NCBI GenBank assembly: GCA_013152995.1
Contig: JAADFH010000031.1
Coordinates: forward strand, 1 to 9,755
Direction of reading: 5' to 3'
Length of the DNA: 9,755 nt
DNA from: Methanobacteriota archaeon
Lineage (GTDB): Archaea > Hydrothermarchaeota > Hydrothermarchaeia > Hydrothermarchaeales > BMS3B
Shown here: positions 1 through 6,457 of the stretch, one piece after another
Position numbering within the stretch: position 1 is the first letter of the stretch
Layout: every line of letters starts with the position of its first letter
The notes under the pieces: generated by a model
What the model was told of the DNA's origin: nothing
What the model saw: only the letters and a program-made list of their open reading frames with translations
Database searches by the model: none
Position numbers and translations under genes: made by a program

Positions 1-341
1 AGGAGCTCACAGGTGCCAGGGGGAGCTACAGGGCAGACGCCTTTGTGCTCGCCACCGGGGACTGGGTTGGCGGAGGTATGCGCGGGCTCCGCGAGCCCGT
101 GCTGGGACTGGATGTCTCCGGAAGCATACAGCTGCAGAAGATTCCGCTGCCCGAGAACGGGCATCCGTATGCGCTTTCTGGAGTCAGGGTGGACAGCAGG
201 CTAAGGGCAATGCGCCACGGGGAGCGGGTGGAGAACCTGCGCATCGCCGGCGCCCTGCTTGCGGGCTATGACTACTGCACCGAGAAGAGCGGGTGGGGTG
301 TTGCCATAGCGAGCGGTTATCTTGCAGGAGGTATGGAATGA
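1..341 (+). CDS. glpB: Anaerobic glycerol-3-phosphate dehydrogenase subunit B (C-terminal part)
   Basis: Partial: the reading frame is open from the left window edge (frame of position 3) and ends at TGA 339-341, leaving about 112 residues. The visible part has the end of an FAD/NAD-binding Rossmann-type domain: FVLATG followed by a glycine-rich GGGM segment, then NLRIAGALLAGYDYC and EKSGWGVAIASGYLAGG near the C terminus. That ending matches the GlpB flavoprotein subunit, which with GlpA and GlpC oxidises glycerol-3-phosphate to dihydroxyacetone phosphate at the membrane and passes electrons to quinone. glpA/glpC are presumably outside the window. The stop overlaps the next start as ATGA, so translation is probably coupled to the phosphatase. 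The family is inferred from remembered motifs; a related flavoprotein reductase is the main alternative. Confidence 0.72.
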   Translation, partial: ELTGARGSYRADAFVLATGDWVGGGMRGLREPVLGLDVSGSIQLQKIPLPENGHPYALSGVRVDSRLRAMRHGERVENLRIAGALLAGYDYCTEKSGWGVAIASGYLAGGME

Positions 342-1108
342 GGCGGTACGCTGGGTACATATTTGATATGGATGGTGTGCTGTACAGGGGCTCCGAGCCT
401 GTGCCGGGTGCGGCTGAGGCGATAGAGAGGTTAAAGAGAAAGGGACGTCGCATAGTGTTTGTGAGCAACAATTCCACCCTCTCCAGGGAGGACTATGCAG
501 AGAAAATCCAGGAGATGGGGCTGCCGATTGAGGAGAGGGAGCTCATACCCGCCACCTACGCCACCGCCAGGTACGTGGCAGAGAGATACGGAGGCAGGAG
601 AGTCTATGCTGTGGGTGCGCTGGGGCTGATGAAGGAGCTGCTGCGCGCTGGCATCAGGCTGACCCAGCAGCCCGCAAAGGCTGAGGTGCTGGTGACGGGC
701 TCAGACCCGGACATAAGCTACCAGAAGCTGAGCAACGCCACTGCAATGCTGCTCAGAGGCTGCCCCTGGGTGAGCACCAACGCCGACAAGCTGTACCCCT
801 CGGAGAAGGGCATCCTGCCCGGCACGGGCGCAGTGGTGGGAGCGCTGCAGTACATCACAGGAAGGGAGCCCGTGGTCATCGGCAAGCCCTCCAAGCCCAT
901 AATGGAGCAGGCACTGGAGGTGCTGGGTGTGCCTAAGGAGGAGTGCCTGATGGTGGGGGACATAATTGAGAGCGACGTGCTGGCTGGCAGGAATGTGGGT
1001 GTTGATACGGCGCTCGTGCTCACGGGTGTTACCAGGCGGGAGGATGTTGAGGCGTCGCAGGTGAAGCCTGATTACGTGATTGAGAGCATCGCCGAGCTGG
1101 AGGTGTGA
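338..1108 (+). CDS. HAD superfamily (subclass IIA, NagD/phosphoglycolate phosphatase-like) hydrolase
   Basis: A 256-residue phosphatase. HAD motif I is DMDGV at residues 10-14 (nucleophile D10, acid/base D12); motif II is SNNST at 43-47; K183 in IGKPSK is the motif III lysine; VGDIIESD at 206-213 gives the motif IV aspartates. The large cap between motifs II and III (about 75-180) defines subclass IIA, which includes NagD, p-nitrophenyl phosphatase and phosphoglycolate/glycerol-3-phosphate phosphatases. Start: ATG 338 has AGGAGGT (326-332) five bases upstream and overlaps the glpB stop as ATGA; a longer in-frame version from 293 would lie inside glpB and lacks such a site. The substrate cannot be read from sequence; coupling to glpB makes a glycerol phosphate or a related small phosphate ester plausible. 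Confidence 0.88.
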   Translation: MRRYAGYIFDMDGVLYRGSEPVPGAAEAIERLKRKGRRIVFVSNNSTLSREDYAEKIQEMGLPIEERELIPATYATARYVAERYGGRRVYAVGALGLMKELLRAGIRLTQQPAKAEVLVTGSDPDISYQKLSNATAMLLRGCPWVSTNADKLYPSEKGILPGTGAVVGALQYITGREPVVIGKPSKPIMEQALEVLGVPKEECLMVGDIIESDVLAGRNVGVDTALVLTGVTRREDVEASQVKPDYVIESIAELEV

Positions 1109-1110
1109 GA

Positions 1111-2403
1111 ATGCTGAAGGAGTTCATAGGCGGGGACCTGCTGGTGGCGCTTGAGAATGCCAAGCGCGGTATATGCTCGGTGGAGTTTGACAGGGTAACG
1201 GTGGTGCACCACAACGACGCCGACGGAATCTGCGCGGGCTCAATACTCTACAGAACCTTCTCCCACTTAGGCTTTGAGCCCCAGATGTTCTGCATAGAGC
1301 GGGTGCATCCTGCGGTGGTGGAGAAGATACACCGCAGAGAGGGGGAGCTGGTGATATACACCGACCTGGGCGGGCTTGCAGGCGAGCTCATAAGAGACAT
1401 TGATTCAGGAAGAAACCTGGTGCTGATTCTTGACCACCACCCCGCGAGGTGGGTGGAGGGCAGCAAAATAGTGGTGGCTAACCCCGAGCTCTTCGGAATC
1501 AGCGGCGATGTGTTCATCTCTGCCTCCACCTTAGCCTACCTCTTCTGCAGGTACCTCATTGCCTCGGGTGTTGACTCCTGCCCGCCGCTGAACAACAGCG
1601 GTGCAAAGAAGCTGAAGGTGGAGGAGGAGATAGACAGGGAGCTTGCAGGCATAGCGGTAATTGGCTCGGTGGGCGACTACCACGACAGGAGCGGCGGAAT
1701 ACTGGGGTACGACAGGTATGCTCTTGACAGAGCGGTGAGCACGGGGGCTGCGAAGATCATGATTGAGGACAGCAGAGAGAGGTACCACCTCACTAAGTAC
1801 GGGGAGTTCGCGGATGTCATTGCAGATGTGCTCACCACCCTGGGCTCTGTCGGGTACTACAGCGCTGACTTCAAGCTGGCTGTGCAGGTTGCGCTGCAGG
1901 GTGCCTCCGAGAAGGGCATCAAACGAGCGGAGGAGCTGAAGAAGCTCAGGGAGGAGAAGTTCAGGGAGAAGATGCTGGAGCTCAGGGACAAGGGCTTCAA
2001 CAGGGGCAGGTATGTGCAGTGGTTCCACGTGGGTGACAGATTCGCACCCATGGGGGTGAAGGTAATCGGGCTGTTCTGCCACACGATAAAGGACATGAGC
2101 TTTGTGGACGACTCAAAGTTCGTGGCGGGTTTTCAGGACTTTCTGCCAGAGCTGCCTGACATCGGCAGGGTTGACTGGGAGGGGGTTAAGGTGAGCTTCA
2201 GAGCTCCTGCACCCTTAGAGAAGAAGGTGCTGGCTGGGGAGGTGCCGGGGCTGGATGTCACCCTGCCCGAAGCCACCGAACGGCTGGGCGGGAGCGCGGA
2301 CGCAAGCCACCGCATAGCCGCCGCGTCCATGGTTGAGAAGGGCAGGGAGGAGGAGCTGATAAGCACCTGGGAGGCTGTGATGGAGGAGATGATGCGTGGG
2401 TGA
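1111..2403 (+). CDS. DHH-family phosphoesterase, archaeal RecJ-like
   Basis: A 430-residue DHH/DHHA1 protein. Metal-binding motifs are in order: HNDADG at 34-39, TDLGG at 84-88, the signature DHHP at 108-111, and GSVGDYHD at 185-192. A charged, probably coiled-coil helix lies around 270-295 (EELKKLREEKFREKM), and near the C terminus LGGSADASHRIAAAS resembles the DHHA1 substrate-binding motif. Family members are Mn-dependent exonucleases (RecJ, archaeal GAN) or small-nucleotide phosphodiesterases; the nuclease role is inferred. Start: ATG 1111 has GGAGGTG (1099-1105) five bases upstream; a GTG at 1105 overlaps the HAD stop but sits inside the ribosome site. It lies two bases after the HAD gene and overlaps the next gene by 4 bases (GTGA). 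Confidence 0.85.
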   Translation: MLKEFIGGDLLVALENAKRGICSVEFDRVTVVHHNDADGICAGSILYRTFSHLGFEPQMFCIERVHPAVVEKIHRREGELVIYTDLGGLAGELIRDIDSGRNLVLILDHHPARWVEGSKIVVANPELFGISGDVFISASTLAYLFCRYLIASGVDSCPPLNNSGAKKLKVEEEIDRELAGIAVIGSVGDYHDRSGGILGYDRYALDRAVSTGAAKIMIEDSRERYHLTKYGEFADVIADVLTTLGSVGYYSADFKLAVQVALQGASEKGIKRAEELKKLREEKFREKMLELRDKGFNRGRYVQWFHVGDRFAPMGVKVIGLFCHTIKDMSFVDDSKFVAGFQDFLPELPDIGRVDWEGVKVSFRAPAPLEKKVLAGEVPGLDVTLPEATERLGGSADASHRIAAASMVEKGREEELISTWEAVMEEMMRG

Positions 2404-3095
2404 TAGCGGGGGCGGATGTGTGCAGGAAGGGCTGGGTTGCAGCGCTCTACGATGGCAGCGAGGTGGAGGTGCGCCTCTTCCATGACTTCGCATCCCTCTG
2501 GGATGAGCTGAAGTCTGAGCTCAGGCTGGTGCTGGTGGATATTCCCATAGGGCTGCCGGGCAGCAGGGGAGTGAGAACCTGCGACGTCCTGGCGAGGAGG
2601 CTGCTGGGCAGACCCAGGAGTGCCAGCGTTTTTCAGGTGCCCTGCAGGCAGGCGGTGTACGCTGAGAGCTACAGCGAGGCGAGCAGGCTCAACCTGCAGG
2701 TTACGGGGCGAAGGCTTAGCCTGCAGAGCTGGAACCTCTGCAGGAGAATCAGGGAGGTTGACTCACTGCTGCTGCGCTGCAGAAGCGCCAGGGAGAGGGT
2801 GAGGGAGACGCATCCCGAGGTCTGCTTCTTCGGGCTGGCGGGGCATGCGATGAGGCACAGCAAGCATAGCAGGGAGGGTGTGGAGGAGCGCAGAAGGGTG
2901 CTCATGAGGTGGTGCGGGTGCAGCGCAGAGGCTCCTGGCATCCCAGCCAGCGACCTGCTGGATGCGCTCGCCGCTGCGGTTACCGCCTGGCTCGGGCTCA
3001 AGCGGGGGTTTGAGGCGCTGCCCCCGGAGCCTGAGTACGATGAGATGGGGCTCAGAATGGAGATTCTGTACTTCTCTCAGAGGCGAGCGCTCTAA
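2400..3095 (+). CDS. DUF429 family protein, predicted RNase H-like nuclease
   Basis: 231 residues. The pattern is that of DUF429 (COG4923): an opening GADVCRKGWV strand with an acidic residue (D6), a second acidic strand VDIPIGLP at 46-53, then a conserved CDVLARRLLGRPRSASVF segment, and ETHPEVCF at 136-143. The spacing of acidic residues is that expected for an RNase H-like fold, but no substrate is established for the family. It starts at GTG 2400, overlapping the DHH gene by 4 bases, with GGAGGA at 2382-2387. The last 44 bases overlap the 3' end of the oppositely oriented mtrH-like gene. Cys content (residues 8, 61, 82, 114, 127, 142 and later) is high for an archaeal cytosolic protein. 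Confidence 0.8.
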   Translation: MIAGADVCRKGWVAALYDGSEVEVRLFHDFASLWDELKSELRLVLVDIPIGLPGSRGVRTCDVLARRLLGRPRSASVFQVPCRQAVYAESYSEASRLNLQVTGRRLSLQSWNLCRRIREVDSLLLRCRSARERVRETHPEVCFFGLAGHAMRHSKHSREGVEERRRVLMRWCGCSAEAPGIPASDLLDALAAAVTAWLGLKRGFEALPPEPEYDEMGLRMEILYFSQRRAL

Positions 3096-3864
3096 CCCCT
3101 GCCACCGCGGGAAATATCCAGGGGGCGTGCTCTATTGCCCCGTACATGAGAAAGTCGCAGTACATCGCCGCCACGCCATGGACCGCGCTGTCAAGTCCCA
3201 CAAAGCTGGTGCTGCCCCCGAGCCTCTCCACAGCCTCCCTCGCCAGGTGAGTGGCGTTGGCTGGGGCACACCCCACCTTAACGCCGAGCGCCTGCCTTAT
3301 CTGCAAACCCTCCTCCAGCACCTTCTGCATGCCGCTGAGGCTGACAATACCCAGGTCCACCAGCAGCTCGCGCAGCCCTGCACGAGACGCCAGCTTCACC
3401 AGCCTCTCCGCCTGCTCCAGCCTCTCCCCATGCCGCCGGGAGTGGAGCAGGAGAATGGCGCTGCGTACCCCCAGCTCAGCAAGCTGCTCCGCCTCGCCGG
3501 GGTTGCCGGAGAGCAGCGAGAGGCTGTTGTGCAGGTATCGCCGCTGTAGCCCCACCTCAGCCACGTAGCGTGCCGCTGCCAGCCTGAGCTCCTCCCTTGC
3601 AGCACCGGCGGCGAAGGGCATGTCAGTAACCTCAGCCACAAAGTCTATGTACACCTGCACCTCCTCCGGCGAGAGCAGCACCAGGTCAAGCATGCTACTC
3701 AAACCCGTGAGCTCCGCAAGCTCCGCCTGCTGCGCTATCAGCCTCTCCGCAGCGGCTCTGTCAAACTCACGCCTGCCCCCCTTCAGCAACCTCTGCCCGG
3801 TGTAGAAGATGGTGCCGATGAGCACGGGTGCTGCCTCACCCTTGGCAAAGGCTATGGTGACCAC
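3052..3864 (-). CDS. MtrH-like methyltransferase (tetrahydromethanopterin S-methyltransferase subunit H family)
   Basis: 270 residues, shorter than canonical MtrH (about 310). MtrH moves the methyl group of methyl-tetrahydromethanopterin to a corrinoid cofactor using a TIM-barrel fold. Recognisable blocks: VLIGTIFYTGQ at 14-24, REFDRAAAERLI at 32-43, SPEEVQVYIDFVAEVTDMPF at 65-84, ARYVAEVGL at 98-106, HNSLSL near 112, LVDLGIV at 168-174, GVKVGCAPAN at 194-203, and FLMYGAIEHAPWIFPAVA at 238-255. The usual PF..DS(T/S).E..R segment reads PFAAGAAREELRL, so the Asp-Ser is lost, and GCGPHN-type sequence is GCAPAN. No mtrA-G genes adjoin it. Start chosen at GTG 3864, with CGGAGG (3871-3876, complement) six bases upstream; GTG 3870 abuts that site. 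Last gene of the minus-strand operon. Methyl transfer with a separate corrinoid protein is possible, but the activity may have changed. Confidence 0.75.
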   Translation of the reverse strand: MVTIAFAKGEAAPVLIGTIFYTGQRLLKGGRREFDRAAAERLIAQQAELAELTGLSSMLDLVLLSPEEVQVYIDFVAEVTDMPFAAGAAREELRLAAARYVAEVGLQRRYLHNSLSLLSGNPGEAEQLAELGVRSAILLLHSRRHGERLEQAERLVKLASRAGLRELLVDLGIVSLSGMQKVLEEGLQIRQALGVKVGCAPANATHLAREAVERLGGSTSFVGLDSAVHGVAAMYCDFLMYGAIEHAPWIFPAVAGVRALASERSTESPF

Positions 3865-3876
3865 CTGCACCCTCCG

Positions 3877-4946
3877 CTACCTGCACACCCCCGTCTTCTC
3901 TATGCATATCTCAAACTCCTTCTTCGTGGGGTTCTGGTCCTCCAGGATGGTGTAGCGGGACGGGCGTATGCGCCTGGCGTACATCAGCGCCTCAAGCACC
4001 TGCCTGCGCGTCAGCCCGAGCTCACGCGCGGTTGTGGGGGCGAGCACCTTCTCCAAGGAGTACTTGAGCAGCTCCCAGTCGCCCTCGCCGTAGTAGTGCT
4101 GGTGCAGGTACTCCATCAGTATCGTGCCCACGCCCACCTGCTCCCCGTGGGTGCCCCTGCCGTAGCCCAGGTAGTCCAGGGCGTGGCTGAACTTGTGCGC
4201 GGAGCCTGAGACGGGGCGTGAGGTGCCGTATATGCTTATCGCCAGACCCCCGAGGATGAGCCCCCTGACGAGAAGCCTGAGGTAGTCGGTGTTCTTGAAG
4301 TCAGCAGCAGCATCGCGGGCATGGTTGAGATTCCCGCAACTATCTCATCGTAGTCCTCATCAGCCTTCTCCACCCCCAGCAGCCAGTCCTTCACCTCAAC
4401 CATGTTGGATATCAGGTCGCCATAGCCGGAGCGCAGCAGCCTCACGGGGCTCTTGCGGATTATCTCCAGGTCTGCCAGAATTGAGATGGGGGAGGCTGCC
4501 TTTATTGAGATGGGCATCCCGCTCTCCTTGAAGCTCGCCAGCGGGGAGGCGATGCCGTCATGGGCGGCGTTGGTGGGTATGCTTATCAGCAGGGCGTTGG
4601 AGTGGTAGGCGACCACCTTTGACACATCCAGCACCTTCCCCCCGCCCACACCTATAACCGCATCGTAGTCCCCCAGGTCGCCGCGCATCTCCTGCTCAAT
4701 CTTCTTGGCGCTCCCCCTGGAGGCGGTCTTCACGATGAACACGCTGTACCTGCAGTCCTCGCAGCCGCTGCCCGAGAGCAGCTTCTCAACCTTTCTGCCC
4801 GCTATCTCGTAGGTCCTGGGACCCGTGACGACCATCACCTTCTTCAGCCCGTACCTGCGCACCAGTTTTGGCAGGTGAGCTATCGCATTCCTGTGGATTC
4901 TGACATCCACGGGCAGAAGCACCTGCTTGAAGTGTTTGAATATCAT
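3877..4946 (-). pseudogene. egsA: sn-Glycerol-1-phosphate dehydrogenase, interrupted by a frameshift near 4302-4320
   Basis: G1PDH reduces dihydroxyacetone phosphate to sn-glycerol-1-phosphate, the archaeal lipid backbone. From ATG 4946 the first frame gives about 215 residues: VMVVTGPRTYEIAG (37-50), NAD-binding GVGGGKVLD (99-107), SIPTNAAHDGIASP (122-135) and SGYGDLISN (173-181, D177 a likely Zn ligand). After MPAMLLL the frame turns into unrelated sequence ending at 4236. The adjacent frame picks up ADFKNTDYLRLLVRGL, YGTSRPVSGSAHKFSHALDY, THGEQVGVGTILMEYL and RIRPSRYTI, ending at TAG 3877. The join lies in a GCTGCTGCTG run; restoring one base would give about 355 residues, normal for the family, with all expected histidines. 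Because the enzyme is normally essential in archaea, a sequencing or assembly error is more likely than a dead gene. It starts two bases after the upstream stop. Confidence 0.88.
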
Positions 4947-4948
4947 GG

Positions 4949-5518
4949 CTACCACATCTGGCGCAGGGAGTGGAGCATCCTGTGAAGGGCGGTCACGAAG
5001 CCCAGCACCGCAAGAAACACCAGGAGCAGGTACACCTCTCCCGAGAGCACACCCAGCATTATCGCCAGAATCCTGAAGTCCCTGGTGGCTATTCCAACCT
5101 TGCACTCCGCACCCACCGCCTCCGCCATTATCCTGGTGACGCTGACCAGGAAGGTGCCGGTTATGGCGAGGGTGCCCACGAGCCAGTACTCTGCCGGGTT
5201 GAGGGCTATGAGCGCTATTATCAGCGCCGCATCAACAAACCTGTCCAGCACCCTGTCCAGGTACGCACCCGCTCTGGTAACCCTGCCCGAGAGCCTGGCT
5301 AAGTCGCCGTCTGCACAGTCCAGCACCTGCGAGAGCAGGAGAACCGCAACCCCCGGCAAAGAGCTGCCAGTGCCTATGAGGTAGGCGGCATAGAAGCCCA
5401 GGAGGGTGGATATAACAGTAAGAGCGTTGGGTGTGATGGGGGTGCTGAGCATGAGTCTGGCGAGGGGGATTGAGAAACGCCTGTACACGTAATGAGTGAG
5501 AGGATACCTGAACTCCAT
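4949..5518 (-). CDS. CDP-alcohol phosphatidyltransferase family membrane protein (DIPP/archaetidyl-transferase type)
   Basis: 189 residues with the complete CDP-alcohol phosphotransferase signature DxxDGxxARx8GxxxDxxxD: D67, D70, G71, A74, R75, G84, D88, D92. The N terminus has a conserved TPITPNALT segment (26-34). Hydrophobic helices follow around 35-50, 55-66, 95-125 and 153-180, so about five to six membrane passes. Family members displace CMP from a CDP-alcohol with a second alcohol, making archaetidyl lipids or soluble phosphodiesters such as di-myo-inositol-phosphate phosphate. The length and N-terminal pattern resemble the C-terminal half of the fused IPCT/DIPPS enzyme of Archaeoglobus; the likely partner half is the divergent gene at 5645. 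The substrate is undecided. First gene of the minus-strand operon with egsA. ATG 5518 is the only reasonable start before an in-frame stop at 5555. Confidence 0.85.
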   Translation of the reverse strand: MEFRYPLTHYVYRRFSIPLARLMLSTPITPNALTVISTLLGFYAAYLIGTGSSLPGVAVLLLSQVLDCADGDLARLSGRVTRAGAYLDRVLDRFVDAALIIALIALNPAEYWLVGTLAITGTFLVSVTRIMAEAVGAECKVGIATRDFRILAIMLGVLSGEVYLLLVFLAVLGFVTALHRMLHSLRQMW

Positions 5519-5553
5519 CTCTGCCAGCTCCCGTTGCTCCAGACATCCGGCAT

Positions 5554-5628
5554 ATCAGGTAAGCCAGACCCTTCACCCTGCTCCTGAAGATTAATCACAA
5601 GAAATATTATTGTAGTTCATTACCTGAT
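5554..5628. promoter_or_regulatory. Divergent promoter region with perfect 9-bp inverted repeat (candidate shared operator)
   Basis: ATCAGGTAA at 5554-5562 is exactly the reverse complement of TTACCTGAT at 5620-5628. The pair is centred on 5591, almost on the centre of an 8-bp palindrome GATTAATC (5589-5596). The arms flank the AT-rich core that must hold the promoters of both divergent genes (starts 5518 minus, 5645 plus). The right arm falls between the plus-strand TATA box and its expected transcription start. The layout suits one regulator controlling both genes; the regulator is unknown. Confidence 0.5.
5602..5609 (+). promoter_or_regulatory. TATA box for the cytidylyltransferase gene
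   Basis: AAATATTA in an AT-rich island, preceded by a purine-rich stretch (ACAAG) that may act as BRE. A start of transcription about 25 bases on (near 5632) would give a short leader holding GGTGA (5636-5640), four bases before ATG 5645. Confidence 0.55.
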
Positions 5629-5633
5629 TTAAA
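5627..5633 (-). promoter_or_regulatory. Possible TATA box for the CDP-alcohol transferase/egsA/mtrH-like operon
   Basis: On the minus strand the island reads CTTTAAATC here and AATAATATT at 5603-5611. Either could be the TATA box. They predict transcription starts near 5603 or 5581 and leaders of about 60-85 bases before ATG 5518. The sequence does not decide between them. Confidence 0.3.
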
Positions 5634-5644
5634 GCGGTGAAACC

Positions 5645-6457
5645 ATGAAAGCGGTTATTCTTGCCGCCGGGCTTGGTAGCAGGCTCGGCGAATTCACCAG
5701 ATACAAGCCAAAAACCCTGCTCACCGTTGGCGGAAAGCCGCTCATAGCCCACATCCTCACCAGCCTATCCGCAGCGGGCGTGAGGGAGGCTATAATAATC
5801 ACAGGGCACGGAGAGGAGGTGCTGCGCGGCTGCGTGGGCGACGGCTCGGCGTTCGGGCTCCGGGTGAGCTACATCAGGAATCCTGTCTATGACACCACCA
5901 ACAACATCTACAGCCTGAGCCTGGTGGAGGGCGAGGTGGATGAGGGTTTTATAATAGTAAACTCCGATGTGTACTTCCATCCCGGGGTGCTTGAGAGCCT
6001 GATGGAGCTCAGGCATGCAGGCGTTGCACTGCTGGTGGACCTGAGGCGGGAGCTCGGGGAGGAGGAGATGAAGGTGGTGCTCAGGGGCAGGGAGGTGCTG
6101 GACATCAGCAAGCAGATTCCTCCAGAGGAGGCGCACGGCGAGTACACGGGAATAGCCTTGGTCTCCGGCAGCATGGTGGCGGAGTTCTTCAGCGCCCTCA
6201 GGAAGGTCATGGAGGAGCAGGGCATGGGGGTGTACTACGAAGAAGCCTTCAAGAAGCTGATTGAGCGCGGGCACAGGGTGGAGTTTGCCCCCACCCGCGG
6301 GCTGCCCTGGATAGAGATAGACACCCCTGCCGACCTGGAGGCTGCTGAGGCGTGCTGGCGCAGCACAGGCAACTGCGGGAGTGTGCTGAAGCCAGGAGCA
6401 GCGGCGGGGGTGGAGTTCCCCTGCAGGAACAGCCTCAGAAACTCTCGCCCTTCCTGA
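5645..6457 (+). CDS. Nucleotidyltransferase, inositol-1-phosphate/choline-phosphate cytidylyltransferase-like
   Basis: 270 residues with a GT-A-like nucleotidyltransferase fold. The nucleotide loop is LAAGLGSRLG at 6-15, followed by KPKTLL at 21-26; DTTNNIYSL at 83-91 is typical of IPCT and LicC-type cytidylyltransferases; NSD at 106-108 supplies a metal aspartate; EYTGIA is at 166-171, and WIEIDTPADL at 222-231 carries the second metal aspartate (D226). The likely reaction is CTP plus a phosphorylated alcohol (inositol-1-phosphate or similar) giving a CDP-alcohol and pyrophosphate, which would feed the divergent CDP-alcohol transferase. Another sugar-phosphate nucleotidyltransferase activity is possible. 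The last 35 or so residues are an unusual tail without recognisable motif, ending in a 23-base overlap with the convergent methyltransferase gene. Confidence 0.82.
   Translation: MKAVILAAGLGSRLGEFTRYKPKTLLTVGGKPLIAHILTSLSAAGVREAIIITGHGEEVLRGCVGDGSAFGLRVSYIRNPVYDTTNNIYSLSLVEGEVDEGFIIVNSDVYFHPGVLESLMELRHAGVALLVDLRRELGEEEMKVVLRGREVLDISKQIPPEEAHGEYTGIALVSGSMVAEFFSALRKVMEEQGMGVYYEEAFKKLIERGHRVEFAPTRGLPWIEIDTPADLEAAEACWRSTGNCGSVLKPGAAAGVEFPCRNSLRNSRPS

Noticed and set aside
1531..2082. 183-residue minus-strand frame inside the DHH gene
   Set aside because: Leu/Val/Pro-rich shadow without motif; the sense strand holds a clear DHH protein.
2962..3549. 195-residue plus-strand frame over the DUF429 end and the mtrH-like gene
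   Set aside because: Composition rich in His/Pro/Gln/Arg, no motif, and it covers the opposite strand of a recognisable MtrH homologue.
4290..4320. Programmed ribosomal frameshift in egsA
   Set aside because: No X-XXY-YYZ heptamer, no nearby stop in the first frame, and the family is not known to use one; sequence error is simpler.
4949..5105. Upstream extension of the G1PDH frame beyond ATG 4946
   Set aside because: The added residues have no family similarity and overlap the CDP-alcohol transferase; ATG 4946 follows that gene's stop by two bases.
5572..5641. TTCACC (5572-5577) and GGTGAA (5636-5641) as a second inverted repeat
   Set aside because: Only 6 bp, off-centre from the main repeat, and the right arm is simply the ribosome site.
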